A stretch of 64,000 nt of DNA from Labilibacter marinus. Its GTDB lineage: Bacteria > Bacteroidota > Bacteroidia > Bacteroidales > Marinilabiliaceae. Each line of letters starts with the position of its first letter. Within the stretch, counting starts at the first letter, position 1. The translations under genes and the position numbers were made by a program. Location of the stretch: positions 62,001 through 126,000 of the forward strand of contig NZ_LXYE02000009.1 of the NCBI RefSeq assembly GCF_001659685.2. The letters run 5' to 3'. The notes beneath the pieces were generated by a model. The model had not been told where the DNA came from. It worked only from the letters and a program-made list of their open reading frames with translations, and ran no database searches. Below are positions 55,838-64,000 of the stretch, in pieces.

Positions 55838-57172
55838 TTATTTACTTGTTTCAGAGGAAAGTAACTCGTACTTAAAAACTGAAACATTGTAATTATAGAG
55901 TGCATTTAAGTGCATCAATTTGCTTTCTGCCGATTTAGCCTCAGCCATCAATAAGTCTGATGTTCTTTCCATGCCTTCTTTATAGCGGTTAGCTCTAATT
56001 CTTAAAGATTCCTGAGCTTGTTCAGCTGCCGTTTTATAGGTTAATATCTGACTTTGATTAACCAAAATGTCTCTTTGGGCTTGCATCAGTTCCATATTAC
56101 CTTTATCTAAATATTCGTGATAGGAAATTTGAGCTTTACTATATTCGGCTTTCGATTTGCTTATTTTTCCTAAGTTTTTTCCACCGTTAAAAATTTTCCA
56201 TTGAAGGTTTACTCCAACCATCCAGCTATTGGAATCGAATCCACCAAAATCGGCATCATACATGTTGTACATACCAAAGGCGTTAATGCGAGGAGCAAAA
56301 CTGAAAGAGTTACTCTTCTTCATTAATTCATGTGCTTCCATACCATATTGCATGGCCATAACATCGGCTCTATTGTTTACAGCATTAAAACTGGTGTTCG
56401 AATAAGAAACCTGTTGTATGGAATCGGCTAGTTGTATTGGAAGTGAAATATCTCTACCTATTAAAAAGTTAAGCGATTCCTGAATGGATTTCTCCTGATT
56501 GTCAGTTGATTTTAATTGTGCATCCAGCTCCAGTGTTCTAACCTTAATAGCCAACACATCTGCATCTTTCATATAACCTTGTTCTAGGTTATCTTGTGCC
56601 ATTGACAAATATGCCTCGGAGGCTTTGTATGCTTTTTCAATTACACTCTTTCGGTTTTGAGCCAATTGCAAGGCATAATAGGTTTGTTTTAGGATAAAAT
56701 GAATATGTGCTTTGGTATATTCACTCTTTAACTCAATGGCTTTAACCGTTTTACTTGCTGCGCTTTTGCCTAACCAGGCATCCACATTAATAATGGGCTG
56801 CTCAACTTTAATTTGTGTATGAAAGTTATTCACTGTACCCGGGTTGTTTAACAAGTCAGGATTAAAATCTGCTTGAGTTACAATAGCTTGTTGCAATTTA
56901 AAACCAAATGCATTTAAAGGGTCTGTGGTTGAATAGAAAGTATTAGACAATTCAACAGAAGGTAAATACATAGCATTAGCTTGCTGGTTATCGGCTTGTG
57001 CACTTTTTACATCAGCTATGCTCTTTAAAATGGTGCTATTGTTTTGGTCTGCCAATTCTATTATTTGTTGTAATGTAAATACATTACCTTCAGAAGTGGT
57101 CTGTGCCCATATTGGCGGAATAATCATTAAATTCGCCAATAGGGTAAGGATAAGTAATTTTTGAGTATACAT
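55838..57172 (-). CDS. TolC family outer-membrane efflux channel
   Basis: 444 residues. Signal peptide ends PIWAQ. Two repeats of long coiled-coil helices with short beta strands (LPSVELSNTFYST, VGVNLQWKIFNGGKN) are typical of the OEP/TolC family. First gene of the efflux operon; its promoter lies in the region 57173-57501 shared with the divergent folP gene. Confidence 0.94.
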   Translation of the reverse strand: MYTQKLLILTLLANLMIIPPIWAQTTSEGNVFTLQQIIELADQNNSTILKSIADVKSAQADNQQANAMYLPSVELSNTFYSTTDPLNAFGFKLQQAIVTQADFNPDLLNNPGTVNNFHTQIKVEQPIINVDAWLGKSAASKTVKAIELKSEYTKAHIHFILKQTYYALQLAQNRKSVIEKAYKASEAYLSMAQDNLEQGYMKDADVLAIKVRTLELDAQLKSTDNQEKSIQESLNFLIGRDISLPIQLADSIQQVSYSNTSFNAVNNRADVMAMQYGMEAHELMKKSNSFSFAPRINAFGMYNMYDADFGGFDSNSWMVGVNLQWKIFNGGKNLGKISKSKAEYSKAQISYHEYLDKGNMELMQAQRDILVNQSQILTYKTAAEQAQESLRIRANRYKEGMERTSDLLMAEAKSAESKLMHLNALYNYNVSVFKYELLSSETSK

Positions 57173-57501
57173 AGTTATATTAATATTTACAGTTTTTCTA
57201 TTTATTTGGTGTCAAATATAAATCCACAAATACATATATCCAAATAAATAGATATGTAATTATCTAGAATAGATAATTAAAAGTATTTATATTGCACATA
57301 TGTAGATGGTTACGTGATTTTTATTTAATTCGATATTTTTTCGGATAATATAAATTGGCTAATATTTCCTGACAAACGAGCAGAAGTTTGACTGTCATTT
57401 TGTACAAAAACTGTCATTAGGACTTATTCTTTTAAGAGGACTTGCAAACGTTTTTAAATTCTGTTTGATTAAATTACTTTTACGTCTTATAATAATTACA
57501 A
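57173..57501. other. Divergent promoter region of the efflux operon and folP
   Basis: 329 bases, AT-rich, no coding sequence. It includes a 9-bp inverted repeat at 57257-57279 close to the efflux side (listed separately) and TACTTTTA, one base off the -7 consensus, shortly before folP. Confidence 0.45.
57257..57279. promoter_or_regulatory. Inverted repeat upstream of the efflux operon
   Basis: TAATTATCT (57257-57265) and AGATAATTA (57271-57279) are exact inverted arms around AGAAT, about 85 bases before the TolC ATG. It is a plausible site for a TetR- or MarR-like efflux regulator, though no such gene is adjacent. Confidence 0.5.
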
Positions 57502-58365
57502 ATGCGAAAAGATAAAAGCTATATAAATTTTCCACAGAAACTAAATGCAGGTGGGAGACTGATTGATATATCCACTCCTTTAATTATGGGTATTTTAAAT
57601 GTTACACCCGATTCTTTTTTCGATGGAGGAAAGTACACTAATGAAGATGCTATATTAAGTCGTGTAGAACAAATGATACAGGATGGAGCAGATATAATTG
57701 ATATAGGTGCATATTCATCTCGCCCAGGAGCTAAGCATATTTCCGAAGAGGAGGAGCTTGAACGTTTAAATACAGTATTGGCAAGTATTCGAGCAAATTA
57801 TCCTGAAATCATCATATCTGTAGATACTTTTAGAGCATCTGTAGCCGCATGTGTTGTAAATGAGTTTAAGGTGGATATAATCAATGATATTTCGGCAGGA
57901 GATATGGATGAGAAGATGTTTGAAACCATAGCTCGGCTGAATGTGCCATACATCATCATGCATATGAAAGGAACTCCGCAAAATATGCAGGTAAATCCAA
58001 ATTACGAGAAAGATATTGTTTTTGAGGTGATTGATTATTTGGCCGAAAAGAAAAGACAATTAAGTTTGCTTGGTGTGCATGATGTAATTATTGATCCAGG
58101 TTTTGGTTTTGGTAAAACGCTTGATCATAATTATCAATTATTAAATAGGCTGGATGATTTAAGGTTATTAGAACTACCTATTTTGGTTGGTGTTTCAAGA
58201 AAATCAATGATTTATAAATTATTAGAAACATCTCCTGAAGAAGCATTAAACGGAACCACCGCTTTAAATATGGTAGCGCTTGAAAGAGGAGCTGGTATAT
58301 TAAGAGTTCATGATGTAAAAGAAGCCAAGGACTGTATTAGTATTTTTAATAAATTACAGCAGTAA
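57502..58365 (+). CDS. folP: Dihydropteroate synthase
   Basis: 287 residues. PMGILNVTPDSFFDGG-type signature (LIMGILNVTPDSFF, 27-40), DIGAYSSRPGA, NDISAGDMD, IDPGFGFGKTLDHN and VGVSRKS are the pterin-binding and pABA-site motifs of FolP. It condenses pABA with dihydropterin pyrophosphate in folate synthesis and is the sulfonamide target. It heads a folP-dacA-MscS gene string, an arrangement common in Bacteroidota. Confidence 0.97.
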   Translation: MRKDKSYINFPQKLNAGGRLIDISTPLIMGILNVTPDSFFDGGKYTNEDAILSRVEQMIQDGADIIDIGAYSSRPGAKHISEEEELERLNTVLASIRANYPEIIISVDTFRASVAACVVNEFKVDIINDISAGDMDEKMFETIARLNVPYIIMHMKGTPQNMQVNPNYEKDIVFEVIDYLAEKKRQLSLLGVHDVIIDPGFGFGKTLDHNYQLLNRLDDLRLLELPILVGVSRKSMIYKLLETSPEEALNGTTALNMVALERGAGILRVHDVKEAKDCISIFNKLQQ

Positions 58366-58380
58366 ATTATATTGTATTAA

Positions 58381-59148
58381 ATGACATTTTTAGATATACG
58401 TTTTATAGACTTGGTGGATATTACTCTGGTGGCTTACCTGATGTATAGGCTATACAAGCTTATTAGAGGTACCGTTGCTCAGAATATATTCTTCGGTCTA
58501 CTCGCCTTTTTCTTATTCTGGATTTTAATTAAATCCTTAAATATGACACTTTCGGGCGCCATAGTTGATAATATTGTGAGCGTTGGTGTAATTGCATTGA
58601 TAGTTGTTTTTCAGCAGGAGATACGACGTTTCTTTTTATTGATGGGAACCAAGTATAATATTGCAAACAGATTTAGTTTTGAAAAAATGTTCTCTAATCC
58701 TAGTACGGGTGTTATGAATTTTTACAATAAACCCATTGTAAGAACCTGCGAGCATTTGGCTAAAACTAAAACAGGAGCCATTATTGTTATCTCTAAAAAA
58801 TCGGAACTGCTGGATTACGTTGAAACGGGTGAGTTAGTAAATGCAGTTATCTCAAGCCGTTTATTAGAGAATATCTTTTTTAAGAATAGCCCATTGCACG
58901 ATGGAGCCGTTATTGTGGCACAAAACAAAATTAAAGCTGCAGGCTGTATATTGCCCGTCTCCCAAAGTTTCGATTTGCCTAAAAAACTAGGTTTAAGACA
59001 CCGAGCAGCTCTAGGTGTAACAGAAGCGACTGACGCCTCTGCGATTGTTGTTTCGGAAGAAACGGGGAAAATTTCTTATTTTCATGCTGGAGAAATCAAT
59101 CATGGGGTATCACCAGAAGAATTAGAAAAGCTACTTGAACAAGAATAA
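58381..59148 (+). CDS. dacA: Diadenylate cyclase CdaA
   Basis: 255 residues. Three N-terminal membrane helices (about 9-80) precede a DisA_N (DAC) domain with the catalytic DGA (174-176, in PLHDGAVIV) and RHR (206-208, in LGLRHRAALGVTE). It makes the second messenger c-di-AMP from two ATP. It starts 15 bases after folP, so co-transcription is likely; the MscS channel gene downstream fits the link between c-di-AMP and osmotic control (inference). Confidence 0.97.
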   Translation: MTFLDIRFIDLVDITLVAYLMYRLYKLIRGTVAQNIFFGLLAFFLFWILIKSLNMTLSGAIVDNIVSVGVIALIVVFQQEIRRFFLLMGTKYNIANRFSFEKMFSNPSTGVMNFYNKPIVRTCEHLAKTKTGAIIVISKKSELLDYVETGELVNAVISSRLLENIFFKNSPLHDGAVIVAQNKIKAAGCILPVSQSFDLPKKLGLRHRAALGVTEATDASAIVVSEETGKISYFHAGEINHGVSPEELEKLLEQE

Positions 59149-59161
59149 ATAAACCATCATT

Positions 59162-60445
59162 ATGGAACTGAAAACCATTATATATCTATTACTTATTATA
59201 ATAGTAAACGTAGGTGTTTTTGGAGGTCTGCATCGATTAAGAAAAAGCTATGGCGATGGCTTTAAAGGTCAAATGTTGGGTGTGGCTTCGAACTTGTTAA
59301 AACTGGTTTCTTCGTTTGTATCCATTTCTATTATTGCATTGATTTTTGAGCTTCATCTTATGGATTATTTAGCCATTGAATTATGGAGCTTTAAAAAGGA
59401 TGTTTCAATTACAGGATTTCTTATCGTATTTTTGGTTTTCACCATTTCCTTATTGGTGATTATCAATCGCTTTTTAAGTAAGGTATTTACTGAAACGCGC
59501 GGCAGAGGTTTACATTCCATTCCTGTTAAAGTAACAAAGTCCTTACGCACATGGGTTAGCTTTTTGGCATTTTTAGCTTTAATAGAGGGCGTAACCAAAA
59601 TTACAGGAAGTTCAGTTCATATATTTGATATTGTACTTTTAACAGTTGCTAAAGTTCAGATTACTATAGGTAAGATAGTACAAGCGATATTTATGGGATA
59701 TACTGTACATATTGTAATTCTCACCATTGAATTTTTTTATAACCAACATATTTCAAGTAAGAAAATAGACACAGGAAAAGGTCGTACTGTATTTCAGATT
59801 GTGAAGTATTTTGTGTGGGTTGTAACCATTGTTGCTATTATTGGAAGCCTAGGCATAAGCGTTAATGTTTTGTTGGCTGGTTCTGCAGCGTTGTTTGTTG
59901 GTTTAGGTTTTGGAGTACAGGCTTTATTTAATGATTTTGTTTCAGGATTAATCATATTATTTGAAGGTACGATTAGAGTTAACGATGTTGTTGAACTGGA
60001 AAATGGAATTATAGGAAAGGTTGAGGAGATTGGTCTAAGAGCTTCAAAAGTGTTAACAAGAGATAATATTATTACCATTGTTCCCAATAATAATTTTGTA
60101 GGTAAAAATGTAATTAACTGGACCTACAATGAAAGTAAAACACGCTTTAAAGTAAATGTAGGAGTAGCCTATGGCTCAGATGTTCGTTTGGTTGAAAAGA
60201 TACTCATTGATGCCGCTATAAATAACGAATACGTGTTTAAAACGCCAAAGCCCTTTGTTTACTTTAACGATTTTGGTGAATCATCCTTAGACTTTAGTTT
60301 ATTCTTTTGGACGGATGAATCTTATTACGTTGAAAAGGTAAAAAGTGAATTGAGATTTGCTATAGATGATGGGTTCAGAAAGCATAATATAGAAATTCCT
60401 TTCCCGCAACGAGATTTGCATATTCGTTCTGGTTATAAATCTTAA
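59162..60445 (+). CDS. MscS family mechanosensitive ion channel
   Basis: 427 residues. Five to six membrane helices, then the pore-lining TM3 and beta domain: LAGSAALFVGLGFGVQALFN, then DFVSGLIILFEGTIRVNDVV and IVPNNNFVGKNVINWT. The long N-terminal membrane part makes it larger than E. coli MscS (286). Inner-membrane safety valve against hypo-osmotic shock. 13 bases after dacA. Confidence 0.94.
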   Translation: MELKTIIYLLLIIIVNVGVFGGLHRLRKSYGDGFKGQMLGVASNLLKLVSSFVSISIIALIFELHLMDYLAIELWSFKKDVSITGFLIVFLVFTISLLVIINRFLSKVFTETRGRGLHSIPVKVTKSLRTWVSFLAFLALIEGVTKITGSSVHIFDIVLLTVAKVQITIGKIVQAIFMGYTVHIVILTIEFFYNQHISSKKIDTGKGRTVFQIVKYFVWVVTIVAIIGSLGISVNVLLAGSAALFVGLGFGVQALFNDFVSGLIILFEGTIRVNDVVELENGIIGKVEEIGLRASKVLTRDNIITIVPNNNFVGKNVINWTYNESKTRFKVNVGVAYGSDVRLVEKILIDAAINNEYVFKTPKPFVYFNDFGESSLDFSLFFWTDESYYVEKVKSELRFAIDDGFRKHNIEIPFPQRDLHIRSGYKS

Positions 60446-60461
60446 TTCGATAAAAATACCG

Positions 60462-60497
60462 AGTAATTTTAATTGGAGTAATAAATTACTATTTTTA
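60462..60497 (+). terminator. AT-rich hairpin after the MscS gene
   Basis: AGTAATTT (60462-60469) and AAATTACT (60483-60490) pair perfectly, followed by ATTTTTAT. Weak stem. Confidence 0.4.
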
Positions 60498-60532
60498 TAA
60501 CTCAATTAAACATTAAAACGCGTATTATTACC

Positions 60533-61393
60533 ATGAAGATATGTTTAACAGGAGGTACAGGATTTTTAGGTTCTAGAATTACTCATTTTTTTTTAGCAAA
60601 TAATTTTGAGGTCGTTAATATCTCCAGACGTGATTTTCATGCAGGAATAGATACCTTAGTACAAAAAATTGAAGGTGCCGATATGTTAATCAATTTAGCG
60701 GGTGCACCTGTTATCAAAAAATGGACTTCAGTTTATAAAAACAAAATACGTAATAGCCGAATTAATACCACCAAAAAATTAGTAGAGGCCATCTTAAAAG
60801 TAGAAAAGCAGCCATCTATAGTTTTATCTTCATCTGCAGTGGGTATATACGATGATATATACGAGCACGATGAGTTTTCGGATAGATTAGCCAACGATTT
60901 TTTAGCTCAGGTATGTAAAGACTGGGAAGCAGCATTAGCCCCATTGGCTTCAACCGATATCAAGTTAGCTGTTATGCGTATTGGTGTTGTTTTAGATGAT
61001 AAAGAAGGGGCATTGGCTAAAATGTTACCGTCGTTTAAAATGGGCTTTGGTGCTGTGGTAGGTGATGGATTACAATCCTTTCCGTGTATTCACATAAGTG
61101 ATTTATTATCTGCTATATGGTACATATTAAAAAATCCAGAATCAAAAGGTGTATATAATTTGGTGGCACCAGAAATGGTTTCTAATAAATACTTTTCTAA
61201 AATATTGGGCCAGAAGCTTCACAAGCCAGTGTTTTTTAAAGCGCCTAAATTTGCCATGAAAATGATGTTTGGTGAGGGTGCCGATGTCTTACTGAAAGGG
61301 CAAAAGGTTAAACCTCAAAGACTTTTGGATCTCGGTTTTCCATTTCAGTTCCCTACCATTGAGTCCATGTTAGACGATTTAATCAAGAAATAA
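60533..61393 (+). CDS. TIGR01777 family NAD(P)-dependent epimerase-like protein
   Basis: 286 residues. Rossmann start MKICLTGGTGFLGSRITHFF, then MLINLAGAPV, the conserved RNSRINTTKKLVEAI and SSSAVGIYDD, and the C-terminal DUF1731 segment (LGQKLHKPVFFKAPKFAMKM). This is the YfcH/TIGR01777 group of short-chain sugar epimerase-like proteins. Substrate unknown. It precedes the heme genes but is separated from hemN by 151 bases. Confidence 0.93.
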   Translation: MKICLTGGTGFLGSRITHFFLANNFEVVNISRRDFHAGIDTLVQKIEGADMLINLAGAPVIKKWTSVYKNKIRNSRINTTKKLVEAILKVEKQPSIVLSSSAVGIYDDIYEHDEFSDRLANDFLAQVCKDWEAALAPLASTDIKLAVMRIGVVLDDKEGALAKMLPSFKMGFGAVVGDGLQSFPCIHISDLLSAIWYILKNPESKGVYNLVAPEMVSNKYFSKILGQKLHKPVFFKAPKFAMKMMFGEGADVLLKGQKVKPQRLLDLGFPFQFPTIESMLDDLIKK

Positions 61394-61544
61394 CCTTTTG
61401 TGCGTTAAATCATACTTCATAATCTCAAGTTTAAAGCTGATTATTTCTATTTTTACATGTTTTAATATTGTTCAGATAATCATGAGTTATCATGAACGAA
61501 TGAGACGTAATTGCCTTATTGTACAAACACCCATTAAGTGAACC

Positions 61545-62924
61545 ATGCAAGTAGATAAAAATTTACTCGAAAAATATAATATTCCGGTACCTAGATATAC
61601 CAGTTATCCTCCAGCAAATCATTTTACTGATGATTTTAAGGAGTCTGAATTTAAAGACTTATTGGTGACATCTAATACTGAAGAACCGCATAATATTGCT
61701 TTTTATATTCACATTCCTTTTTGTGCTCAAATATGTCATTATTGTGGCTGCAATGCCATTAAAATGAAACGAGCAGACGAAGTAAAGACGTACATTACTG
61801 CTTTAAAAAAGGAGATTGAAATGCTAGTGTCGGAAGTAGATAAAGGCAGAAAAATATCACAAATCCATTATGGAGGAGGTACTCCTAACGCCATAAAAGC
61901 ACATTATCTGAAAGAGATTAATGATATTCTTTTCAGTCACTTTCAGTTAATAGAAAGTCCAGAGATTGCCATAGAATGTAATCCTGCACATTTATCGTAT
62001 AGTTATTTAGATGAATTGTTTGACGCAGGTTTTAACCGTTTCAGTTTTGGAATTCAGGATTTTGATGAGTGTGTATTACAAGATGTAAATCGTCGCCCTT
62101 CAGCTTTGCCTGTTGGCGATTTGGTAAAATACGTAAAAGCAAAAAATATTAAGTTTGCTGTCAACCTCGATTTTATTTATGGCTTACCAGGCCAATCGGT
62201 CGAAAGCTTTTGTGAGTCTATTCAGCAAGCCATCGAAATTAAGCCTGACAGATTAGTTACTTTTTCGTATGCGCATGTGCCATGGTTTAAGGAGCATCAA
62301 AAAATATTGGACGAAAAGGGTTTGCCTTCTGCCGATGATAAGTTAGAAATGTTTTTGGCAGCTTATGATATGTTGCTTAAGGCTGGTTATATCTCAATTG
62401 GTCTTGACCATTATGCATTGCCAGAAGATGAGCTATGTCAAGCCTTAGATAAGCATCAGTTACATCGTAATTTTCAAGGTTATTGCACTAAACGAACTAC
62501 TGGTCAGGTATATGCTGTAGGTGTTTCATCTATTAGTCAATTGTCAGGTGGTTATGTACAGAACACAAAGGATATAAAACCATATATTGAGGCAATAGAG
62601 AAGGGAGAATTTCCTGTTGAAAAAGGAATTTTGGTTAGTGATGAGCAGAAGTTAATTCGAATGGTTATCAACGAATTAATGTGTAATAAATATATTCAAT
62701 GGCAAACAATTGCAGATGAGTTTGCTATAGGTGTTGATGAGGTAAAGAAAAAAGTGGCTTACGATGAAAACTTATTAAATCAGTTTAAGGAAGACTTACT
62801 CATTGAGTTTAGTAAGGATGAGTTATCAATTACAGAATTGGGAACCATGTTTATTCGCAATATTGTAGCCTCTTTCGATCCGGCTTTATCAGGAAGTAAA
62901 AAACGTTATTCTAACTCACTTTAA
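61545..62924 (+). CDS. hemN: Oxygen-independent coproporphyrinogen III oxidase
   Basis: 459 residues, normal for true HemN. Radical SAM motif C60-x3-C64-x2-C67 with the HemN-specific extra Cys (CHYCGCN, C69), RYTSYPPANHF at the start, and QIHYGGGTPN. It decarboxylates coproporphyrinogen III to protoporphyrinogen IX without oxygen. The presence of CGCN and full length argue for HemN rather than the HemW look-alike. It is followed after one base by the protoporphyrinogen oxidase gene. Confidence 0.96.
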   Translation: MQVDKNLLEKYNIPVPRYTSYPPANHFTDDFKESEFKDLLVTSNTEEPHNIAFYIHIPFCAQICHYCGCNAIKMKRADEVKTYITALKKEIEMLVSEVDKGRKISQIHYGGGTPNAIKAHYLKEINDILFSHFQLIESPEIAIECNPAHLSYSYLDELFDAGFNRFSFGIQDFDECVLQDVNRRPSALPVGDLVKYVKAKNIKFAVNLDFIYGLPGQSVESFCESIQQAIEIKPDRLVTFSYAHVPWFKEHQKILDEKGLPSADDKLEMFLAAYDMLLKAGYISIGLDHYALPEDELCQALDKHQLHRNFQGYCTKRTTGQVYAVGVSSISQLSGGYVQNTKDIKPYIEAIEKGEFPVEKGILVSDEQKLIRMVINELMCNKYIQWQTIADEFAIGVDEVKKKVAYDENLLNQFKEDLLIEFSKDELSITELGTMFIRNIVASFDPALSGSKKRYSNSL

Positions 62925-62925
62925 T

Positions 62926-64000
62926 ATGTCGAATAAAAAAGTTGATGTTGCCATTGTTGGAGCTGGATTAACGGGATTAACGCTAGCTTTTTATTTAGAG
63001 AAGGCAGGTAAAAGTGTTGCGCTCATTGAGAAGTCGGATAGAGTAGGAGGTGTGATTAACACTATCGAGGAAGATGGTTTTGTGTATGAGCAAGGTCCTA
63101 ATACAGGTGTAATTGGCTCCGAAGGTATCGTACAACTTTTCGACGACCTGAAAGGAAGCTGCGAGCATGTTACTCCAAATACCGAATCGGAAGAACGATG
63201 GATATTAAAGGGTGGTAAATGGGTAGCTATTCCCAATGGATTATTAAAAGCCATCAAAACACCTTTATTTTCATTAAAAGATAAGTTTAGAATTTTGGGT
63301 GAGCCATGGCGAAAAAAGGGAACTAACCCAGATGAGTCTTTGGCAGATATGGTAAAACGCCGTATGGGACAGAGTTATTTAGATTATGCTGTAGATCCAT
63401 TTGTTTCAGGTATTTATGCAGGTGACCCTATTCAATTAATTACCCGATTTGCCATGCCTAAACTATATAGGCTAGAGCAGGATTATGGAAGCTTTATAAA
63501 AGGAGCTATAAAAAAGAAAAAGGAACCAAAAACAGCGCTTCAAAAACGTGTGAGTAGGGAAGTGTTTTCTGCAAAAGGTGGTTTAGGCAAACTCATTGAA
63601 GGCTTGGAGAACAATATATCTGATGAAGCCTTTTATTGTAGTAGTAAGAATCTAAGCGTCCAACCTCAAGAGAGTGGATACAATTTGCAATTTTCTACTT
63701 TCGAAGAAAAGAAGATAAATATTGAAGCGGATAAGGTGATTACAACTTTTGGAGGAGAAGGCTTAGCGAGTGTGCTTCCATTTATCGAAAAAGATTGGAT
63801 GAAATCATTGGCTAATACTGTTTACGCCAAAGTGGTACAGGTGGTAGTTGGATATAATAAATGGAATGGAAGAGAATTAAAAGCCTTTGGCGGTTTGGTA
63901 CCATCAAAAGAAAATAGGGATATACTCGGAATTCTTTTTCCAAGTGCTCTGTTTAAAAGTAGGTGTCCTGAAGGCGGTGCTGTATTATCTATTTTTGTAG
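62926..64000 (+). CDS. hemG: Protoporphyrinogen oxidase, HemY type (3' end outside window)
   Basis: 358 complete codons are visible. The FAD-binding Rossmann motif VAIVGAGLTGLTLAFYLEKA is followed by VGGVINTIEEDGFVYEQGPN and, further on, FVSGIYAGDPIQLI and FSAKGGLGKLIEGL, typical of FAD-dependent protoporphyrinogen oxidase (HemY/HemG naming varies). It oxidises protoporphyrinogen IX, or coproporphyrinogen III in some lineages; HemN just upstream supports the protoporphyrin route. The ATG lies one base after the hemN stop. The gene runs off the right edge. Confidence 0.93.
   Translation, partial: MSNKKVDVAIVGAGLTGLTLAFYLEKAGKSVALIEKSDRVGGVINTIEEDGFVYEQGPNTGVIGSEGIVQLFDDLKGSCEHVTPNTESEERWILKGGKWVAIPNGLLKAIKTPLFSLKDKFRILGEPWRKKGTNPDESLADMVKRRMGQSYLDYAVDPFVSGIYAGDPIQLITRFAMPKLYRLEQDYGSFIKGAIKKKKEPKTALQKRVSREVFSAKGGLGKLIEGLENNISDEAFYCSSKNLSVQPQESGYNLQFSTFEEKKINIEADKVITTFGGEGLASVLPFIEKDWMKSLANTVYAKVVQVVVGYNKWNGRELKAFGGLVPSKENRDILGILFPSALFKSRCPEGGAVLSIFV

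Overview
The window looks like a chromosomal segment of a low-GC marine Bacteroidota. Signs are SusC/SusD pairs, a hybrid two-component regulator, type IX secretion (T9SS) C-terminal sorting domains, TAnnTTTG-type promoters and almost no Shine-Dalgarno sites. Gene content would suit Marinilabiliales or a similar marine Bacteroidales lineage; this placement is inference. I see no rRNA, tRNA, CRISPR array or intact mobile element.

Layout. 1-2.5 kb: a minus-strand MoxR ATPase / DUF58 / secreted-protein operon of the Bat type, cut by the window edge. 2.7-4.3 kb: a BFD-like [2Fe-2S] protein and a transglutaminase-like lipoprotein. 4.7-46.4 kb: a large polysaccharide utilization locus (PUL). 46.5-50.9 kb: radical SAM protein, beta-carbonic anhydrase plus SulP transporter, a small membrane protein and a decayed T9SS gene. 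50.9-57.2 kb: a five-gene minus-strand RND efflux operon. 57.5-64 kb: folP, dacA, an MscS channel, an NAD-dependent epimerase, hemN and the start of a protoporphyrinogen oxidase gene.

The PUL targets an agar- or porphyran-type red-algal galactan. It has two GH86 endo-hydrolases with T9SS sorting domains, two GH117 lipoproteins (3,6-anhydro-L-galactosidase family), a GH2 exo-enzyme of the mannosidase-like subgroup, a type I sulfatase lipoprotein, two SusC/SusD pairs and two surface glycan-binding lipoproteins. It is run by a 1354-residue hybrid two-component sensor and probably by a second membrane-bound TPR/LuxR-type regulator. The expected division of labour is: surface GH86 cuts polymer, SGBPs and SusCD capture and import oligosaccharides, and sulfatase, GH117 and GH2 finish them in the periplasm.

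The least explained part is three T9SS-exported proteins: a beta-helix protein with a ricin-like domain (23.8-26.2 kb), a BNR/GH74-like beta-propeller (36.1-39.3 kb) and a small protein (39.7-40.4 kb) that appears to carry the same Ig-like domain as the N-terminus of the beta-helix protein. They are candidates for new carbohydrate-active functions. Several promoter regions in the PUL hold repeated operator-like motifs: twin CGGAAACGTTTCCG palindromes, helically phased ATATTGAG and TTATACAA repeats, and a TACCC-type motif. Other oddities are an AlkB-like protein whose first iron-ligand His is Tyr and a BFD-like protein with Cys-x-His in place of Cys-x-Cys.
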